The notes under the pieces were generated by a model, which made no database searches, had not been told where the DNA came from, and saw nothing but the letters and a program-made list of their open reading frames with translations. 8,062 bases of DNA from Planctomycetota bacterium (GTDB lineage Bacteria > Planctomycetota > Phycisphaerae > Sedimentisphaerales > SM23-30), in the NCBI GenBank assembly GCA_029573975.1, contig JAKQBU010000304.1, positions 1 to 8,062 of the forward strand, in the 5' to 3' direction. The position numbers and the translations under genes are program-made. Positions 6,705 to 8,062 of this stretch are shown in pieces (position 1 is the stretch's first letter; every line of letters begins with the position of its first letter).

Positions 6705-7274
6705 ATGAGTAATGGCTTAACCGAGAAGCAGAAAATTTCTCTTTTGCGTCTGGCGCGGAAGGTAGTGGAAGCGGCGGTGCGGGGTCAGGCGGTGGGTGTG
6801 TTTGAATCGGAAGATCCGGTATTTAGCGAAAAGCGGGGGTGTTTCGTGACGATCCATAATCACGGGCAGTTACGAGGGTGCATAGGCCAGTTCCAGCCCA
6901 GCCAGAGTCTGCTGAGGACCGTACGAGAGATGGCGATAGCCGCGACGCAGGACAGCCGCTTTGCCAGCAATCCTATTACTCCCAGGGAGTTAGAGCAGAT
7001 TGACATTGAAATATCCGTGCTATCCCCCCTGGAAAAAACGGATAAACCGCTGGGCCTGGAGTTGGGCCGGCATGGAATTTACATCAAAAAAGGCTACCGG
7101 GCCGGGTGCTTTCTTCCCCAGGTAGCAACCGAAACCGGGTGGAGCAAGGAAGAATTTCTGGGTAACTGCTGTGCGGGCAAAGCGGGCCTGCCATATGACG
7201 CCTGGAAAAAGTCTGATACCGAGGTGTTTTTGTTTACAGCCGATGTCTTCGGTGAAAAGGATTTTCCCCAATAA
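6705..7274 (+). CDS. amrA: AMMECR1-domain protein (AmmeMemoRadiSam system protein A)
   Basis: A 189-residue protein read from ATG 6705. It begins MSNGLTEKQKISLLRLARKVVEAAV, which matches the usual opening of the family. The hallmark LRGCIG lies at 56-61 within VTIHNHGQLRGCIGQFQPSQSL. Other family segments are AIAATQDSRFASNPITPREL (77-96), IEISVLSP (101-108), and the C-terminal FLPQVATETGWSKEEFL followed by NCCAGKAGLP. The length agrees with single-domain bacterial and archaeal members. The biochemical role is unknown; in many anaerobes the domain is encoded with a Memo-like protein and a radical-SAM enzyme, neither of which is seen here. The frame is open back to ATG 6534 (246 residues) and also offers ATG 6624 (216 residues). 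Those starts lie outside the conserved domain; 6534 leaves almost no leader after the promoter, and 6624 has no usable ribosome site. The 6705 start has only a weak GGGGG 12 nt upstream. The gene is monocistronic by spacing. Confidence 0.9.
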   Translation: MSNGLTEKQKISLLRLARKVVEAAVRGQAVGVFESEDPVFSEKRGCFVTIHNHGQLRGCIGQFQPSQSLLRTVREMAIAATQDSRFASNPITPRELEQIDIEISVLSPLEKTDKPLGLELGRHGIYIKKGYRAGCFLPQVATETGWSKEEFLGNCCAGKAGLPYDAWKKSDTEVFLFTADVFGEKDFPQ

Positions 7275-7436
7275 GCGGTTTATAAAGCTGAAAATCGACT
7301 TTTATTTGTGTTTTATACCCACCAACCAATGTTTTCCCCGGGTTTTTCTAAATAAATTATAACGGTTTCCCGAAAAGACGATAATTTTATTACTACCTGG
7401 GCCTACTAGAAAAAGAAAAAAAACTGGCGTAAGAAC

Positions 7437-7458
7437 CAACGTTGTTTTATTATATAAT
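7437..7458 (+). promoter_or_regulatory. Candidate nifJ promoter with adjacent palindrome
   Basis: A perfect TATAAT stands at 7453-7458, about 70 bp before the nifJ start. No good -35 hexamer lies at the normal distance. The 8-bp palindrome CAACGTTG (7437-7444) occupies part of the spacer region, where a regulator could bind. The call rests mainly on the -10 match and position. Confidence 0.4.
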
Positions 7459-7506
7459 GTTTATTTATCCGGTTAGGATTTAACTTACTATTTTATAACT
7501 ACTTAA

Positions 7507-8062
<556 letters not shown>

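Noticed and set aside
7336..7347. CCCCGGG followed by T run as an intrinsic terminator for the AMMECR1 gene
   Set aside because: The palindrome CCCGGG leaves no room for a loop, and no longer GC stem can be built around it.

Overview
The window looks like chromosomal DNA of an anaerobic bacterium, most likely a Bacillota member (Clostridia or Negativicutes). The grounds are a pyruvate:ferredoxin oxidoreductase of the single-chain NifJ type, compact operons with AGGAG-type ribosome binding sites, and AT-rich intergenic DNA next to coding DNA of roughly balanced base composition. The phylum is inferred from gene content and style, not from a marker gene.

Positions 1-6443, minus strand. Six genes are packed head to tail, reading from 6443 towards 1: an FGGY sugar kinase (6443-5061), an L-arabinose/L-fucose isomerase-fold protein (5046-3655), a DeoR/GlpR-type regulator (3646-2861), a class I DhnA/LacD-type aldolase (2844-2023), a uroporphyrinogen-decarboxylase-fold protein (2021-888), and an amidohydrolase-2 family metal hydrolase (start at 891 or 903, running off the left edge). 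Gaps are 14, 8, 16 and 1 nt, followed by a 4-nt (or 16-nt) overlap, so this is almost certainly one transcript. Isomerase, kinase and aldolase are the classical three steps that turn an aldose into a phosphorylated ketose and then into two small fragments. The DeoR protein is the probable local repressor. The URO-D-like protein and the amidohydrolase have no place in a textbook fucose, rhamnose or arabinose pathway. No transporter lies in the window.

Positions 6444-6704. This is an AT-rich divergent control region. It holds a TATAAT-containing palindrome that gives a -10 box on both strands, a perfect 6-bp-arm inverted repeat in the kinase leader (candidate DeoR operator), and a perfect 7-bp-arm AT-only inverted repeat in the leader of the rightward gene.

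Positions 6705-7274, plus strand. A stand-alone AMMECR1-domain protein (AmmeMemoRadiSam system protein A) without its usual Memo and radical-SAM partners in view.

Positions 7275-8062. An AT-rich 253-bp intergenic stretch with a probable promoter and a strong GGAGG site leads into the first 178 codons of nifJ, which runs off the right edge and carries an unusual 20-residue Ala/Thr/Lys-rich N-terminal extension.

The most interesting item is the six-gene minus-strand cluster as a possible uncharacterised sugar or sugar-acid catabolic route. The individual families are known, but the substrate is not deducible from sequence alone.
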